From: Nitrospira sp.
Lineage (GTDB): Bacteria > Nitrospirota > Nitrospiria > Nitrospirales > Nitrospiraceae
NCBI GenBank assembly: GCA_018242725.1
Contig: JAFEBI010000007.1
Location: 1-64,000, forward strand
Length of the DNA stretch: 64,000 nucleotides
Direction of reading: 5' to 3'
The notes under the pieces were generated by a model. It was not told where the DNA came from and ran no database searches. It worked only from the letters and a program-made list of their open reading frames with translations. This document shows, one piece after another, positions 61,719 to 64,000 of the stretch. Position 1 is the first letter of the stretch, and the number at the start of each line of letters is the position of its first letter. Position numbers and translations under genes: made by a program.

Positions 61719-61750
61719 AGGGGGCAGCTTTTGCTGCCCCCTTTTTTTTA
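61719..61750 (+). terminator. Rho-independent terminator
   Basis: GGGGGCAGC-TTTT-GCTGCCCCC hairpin followed by eight T residues, 27 bp after the preceding stop codon. Confidence 0.93.
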
Positions 61751-61820
61751 AAGCGAACGGCGAATGGCTTGCCAATAAAAATTAGCTGACCATCGGCGAG
61801 TTAGATCGTTATCTTTTTTA

Positions 61821-62099
61821 ATGACTGAGTCTGTGACCATGAGTGAACAAGAGAAGTCGGCTGCTACCCCTACCTCTGAGCTGGATCTTCGCGGAGTGAT
61901 TTGTCCCTATAACTTCGTGAAGACGAAGCTCAAGCTTGAGACCATGAAAGAGGGAGAGGTCCTGTCCGTCCTCCTGGACGATGGTGACCCCATTCGGAAT
62001 GTCCCGCGTAGTGTCGCGAATGAAGGACACACGGTCTTGGGCCAAGAACGCGTTGATCAAGCCTACCGAGTATTGATTCGGCGAGAGGATAGCGACTGA
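61821..62099 (+). CDS. TusA/SirA-family sulfur carrier protein, 92 aa
   Basis: The protein has the family signature LDLRGVICPYNFVKTKLKLE with the sulfur-accepting Cys in the Cys-Pro motif, then EGEVLSVLLDDGDPIRNVP and a final strand (YRVLIRRED). TusA-type proteins pass persulfide sulfur in tRNA thiolation, molybdopterin synthesis or sulfur oxidation. ATG 61839 is an alternative start. No sulfur genes are adjacent, so the pathway is open. Confidence 0.88.
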   Translation: MTESVTMSEQEKSAATPTSELDLRGVICPYNFVKTKLKLETMKEGEVLSVLLDDGDPIRNVPRSVANEGHTVLGQERVDQAYRVLIRREDSD

Positions 62100-62164
62100 G
62101 GGGGTGTCGACCATCCCGAAGACATCCTTTGGTCGTCATGACTCCATGAGAGTTTCTGCCCCGC

Positions 62165-62905
62165 CTACCGCTGTTTTCTCCCCGACACAACAATCGTGAT
62201 GTCTTCTCTTTGTACGCCGCATAGTCGTCGGCTTACCTGACGCGCGGTTCCACGAAAAATCACCTCATTCGGTTTGGTCAGGTTGCAGGCCGCTACGACC
62301 AGCCGTCTCGGTGCAAGGCGAACAAGGGTGCTGAGGGCACGTGTGGCTGTCATTTGAGTGCCATAGGCGACAGTTGGAACCTCTTTCTTCAGTGCGGCAG
62401 TCACGCTTCTTGAGAGATGCAGGCCGGTGCTCGGGAGTTGGCCAAGGAAATGGAACGACTCACAAGGAAAGCCTGCAACAGTCAGCGCAGCAATCCCTGC
62501 AGACGGTCCAGGGAGCGGAATCACTGGAATGCCCAGGGCGTGGGCTCCCGCCACCAATCGAGCGCCTGGATCCACAATAAGAGGAGAGCCTCTGTCTGCA
62601 ACGAGCGCAATCCTGGCTCCCTGTCGTACGCGTTGGAGTAATACCGCTACTTTTTCCTTCACATTCACAGGACCATAACTCGTCACCGTCGTTGAGATCC
62701 GATGATGCACGAGCAGCTGCTGTGTCAGCATAGGATCTTCAGAGGCAATAAGATCAACAGATTTCAAGATCGCCAGGGCACGGAGGGTCAGATCATCAGC
62801 GTGTCCAATAGGGACGGCGACCACATACACCGCTCCTCTCTCATCCGATGACGTAGCCGAAGCCATTGACTGGCCAGCGTTTTCTTGACTCTGTTTAGGC
62901 GGCAC
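62165..62905 (-). CDS. Divergent RsmI-like SAM methylase, 246 aa
   Basis: The fold of tetrapyrrole/RsmI methylases is clear (YVVAVPIGHADDLTLRALAI, LVADRGSPLIVDPGARLVAG, IPLPGPSAGIAAL). RsmI 2'-O-methylates C1402 of 16S rRNA. Several RsmI signatures are changed: GNLxDIT to GHADDLT, EDTR to EDPM, SDAGTP to ADRGSP, YESPHR to YGTQMT and RELTK to CNLTK. This suggests a paralogue with altered or lost function, or a fast-evolving orthologue. It is convergent with the TusA-like gene. Confidence 0.75.
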   Translation of the reverse strand: MPPKQSQENAGQSMASATSSDERGAVYVVAVPIGHADDLTLRALAILKSVDLIASEDPMLTQQLLVHHRISTTVTSYGPVNVKEKVAVLLQRVRQGARIALVADRGSPLIVDPGARLVAGAHALGIPVIPLPGPSAGIAALTVAGFPCESFHFLGQLPSTGLHLSRSVTAALKKEVPTVAYGTQMTATRALSTLVRLAPRRLVVAACNLTKPNEVIFRGTARQVSRRLCGVQREDITIVVSGRKQR

Positions 62906-62967
62906 CGATATAATTTCCTTTCAATCTGTTCGAATGTCGCGCCGGGTATCCTACTGGAACATTCCCA

Positions 62968-63771
62968 ATGGCAGTCGTCTGTTTCATGATCGCCCTTATC
63001 CTGTACATCGCGGCCACCGTGTCGTTTCTGTCCTACTCGCTACGGCGTTCCGAAGCCCTTTCAAATGTGTCGCTGGGCATCACCGCAGTCGGATTCGCGT
63101 TCCACACGATCACCCTTATCATGAGAATGACGGGAGCGTCATCTTCGGCTCCGCCAAGTTTTTCCGATGCCTTGTCATTTTTCTCCTGGATGATCATCCT
63201 GGTGTTGCTCATCGTCGAGTTTCGTCATCGCATTCATGTGCTGGGATCCTTCATGGTCCCCTTGGCGATTGTCTCGCTCATCTCGGCGGCAGCCCTTCCG
63301 GAAAGCGAGCCGACGCTTCAACCCGTCTTCAAAACGTTATGGTTCCATGTCACTCTCAGCATGCTGGGCACTGTAGGGTTTGCCGTCGCATTTGTCGCAG
63401 GAGTGATGTATCTCATTCAAGATCGGCTCCTCAAGTCGAAACAATTCAACGTGCTCTATAGTAAGCTACCGGCGCTCGATTTTCTCGATCATCTGAATCA
63501 GCAGTCAATCGTCTTGGGGTTCCCATTGCTGACGTTGGGAATCGTGACCGGTGCCATCTCCGCCGAGCTCGCTCGTGGGTCGTACGTCAGCTGGAATCCT
63601 GAGCAAACATGGGCCGTTGTGACCTGGCTCTTTTATTTCGTCGTCCTTCTGGGAAGACTGACCATCGGCTGGAGAGCCAAACGGGCAGCCTATCTCACAG
63701 TAGTCGGATTTGCCTGTGTCATCCTGACATTGGTCGGCGTACTGCTCAAAGGGCATAGCGCCTTGTCGTAG
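62968..63771 (+). CDS. Cytochrome c assembly protein, CcsA/HemX-like, 267 aa
   Basis: Eight or so membrane helices occur (CFMIALILYIAATVSFLSYS, LGITAVGFAFHTITLIM, MIILVLLIVEF and more). The layout and GFAVAFVAGVMYLIQDRLLK segment fit HemX/CcsA-type proteins that lie upstream of hemA. The conserved Trp-rich heme-handling motif of true CcsA is not obvious, though WNPEQTWAVVTWLFYF is suggestive. It is 20 bp upstream of hemA, so co-transcription is likely. Confidence 0.82.
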   Translation: MAVVCFMIALILYIAATVSFLSYSLRRSEALSNVSLGITAVGFAFHTITLIMRMTGASSSAPPSFSDALSFFSWMIILVLLIVEFRHRIHVLGSFMVPLAIVSLISAAALPESEPTLQPVFKTLWFHVTLSMLGTVGFAVAFVAGVMYLIQDRLLKSKQFNVLYSKLPALDFLDHLNQQSIVLGFPLLTLGIVTGAISAELARGSYVSWNPEQTWAVVTWLFYFVVLLGRLTIGWRAKRAAYLTVVGFACVILTLVGVLLKGHSALS

Positions 63772-63791
63772 TAGATGGAAGTGATCGTGTC

Positions 63792-64000
63792 ATGCATCTG
63801 ATCGTCGTAGGCTTGAGCCATAAGACGGCTCCGGTGGAAATCCGAGAGCGTCTGGCTGTTCCAGGAAGCCGTCTGGGCGAAGCGCTCATTCGTCTCTGTT
63901 CTTATCCGGGTGTGAAGGAAGGGATTTTACTGTCGACCTGCAACCGAGTCGAAGTCTACTCCGTGGTTGATGATGTCGATACCGGGTATGGCCGTATCCA
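63792..64000 (+). CDS. hemA: Glutamyl-tRNA reductase, N-terminal part (3' end outside window)
   Basis: The open frame starts at ATG 63792 with MHLIVVGLSHKTAPVEIRER and includes GILLSTCNRVEVYSVV, in which the catalytic Cys (STCNR) is visible. It makes glutamate-1-semialdehyde, the first committed step of tetrapyrrole synthesis. The gene runs off the window after 69 codons. Confidence 0.97.
   Translation, partial: MHLIVVGLSHKTAPVEIRERLAVPGSRLGEALIRLCSYPGVKEGILLSTCNRVEVYSVVDDVDTGYGRI

Overview
The window looks like a chromosomal segment of a Nitrospira-type bacterium (phylum Nitrospirota). This is inferred from gene content: a coproheme decarboxylase/chlorite-dismutase family gene, a guanidine riboswitch with permease and guanidine hydrolase, a two-partner-secretion exoprotein with a C-terminal motif I associate with such genomes, and a cytochrome c assembly gene next to hemA. 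Base composition is moderately high in GC. No rRNA or species-specific marker is present, so the genus is an inference.

Positions 1-18.7 kb are the late (tail and lysis) end of a lambda-like siphovirus prophage, all on the + strand and tightly packed with TGATG/ATGA overlaps. The order is a repeat protein, tail tube, tail assembly chaperone with a T-TTT-TTT slippery site, three proteins with signal peptides (one a parallel beta-helix), small tail proteins, tape measure, lambda M/L/K/J-like tail-tip proteins, an appendage protein, then an M15-like endolysin and small membrane proteins. The last gene is an out-of-frame nested lipoprotein that resembles an Rz1-type outer spanin. The phage ends in the 5' half of a tRNA-Met(CAU) gene on the - strand, broken at the anticodon stem; this is the probable attachment site. 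Integrase, packaging and head genes lie outside the window.

Positions 19-38 kb are host and accessory genes: a large filamentous-haemagglutinin-like exoprotein, a short-chain dehydrogenase, outer-membrane and lipoprotein genes, an OB-fold protein, a HemQ/ChdC-type heme enzyme with a terminator, cinA, thpR, an unknown membrane-anchored Cys-rich protein beside a truncated IS1595-family transposase, a His-rich membrane protein, two ankyrin-repeat proteins, an Old Yellow Enzyme and a decayed membrane-protein gene.

Positions 38.7-55.9 kb hold a two-gene Tc (ABC) toxin locus: a 2567-aa TcB-TcC fusion (SpvB domain, FG-GAP propeller repeats, RHS shell, variable AT-richer C-terminal cargo) followed by a 3096-aa TcA-like protein with an N-terminal peptidoglycan-binding domain. 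The locus is flanked by imperfect direct repeats of about 110-120 bp and, on the right, by a decayed REP-associated tyrosine transposase (RAYT).

Positions 56.4-59.4 kb (- strand) form a guanidine-use operon: promoter, guanidine-I (ykkC) riboswitch with terminator-like platform, a 25-codon leader ORF coupled to an APC permease, then a nickel-type guanidine hydrolase. The remainder carries a 2OG-Fe(II) oxygenase, tRNA-Leu(CAA), an exported protein with promoter and terminator, a TusA-family protein, a divergent RsmI-like methylase, a CcsA/HemX-type membrane protein and the start of hemA.
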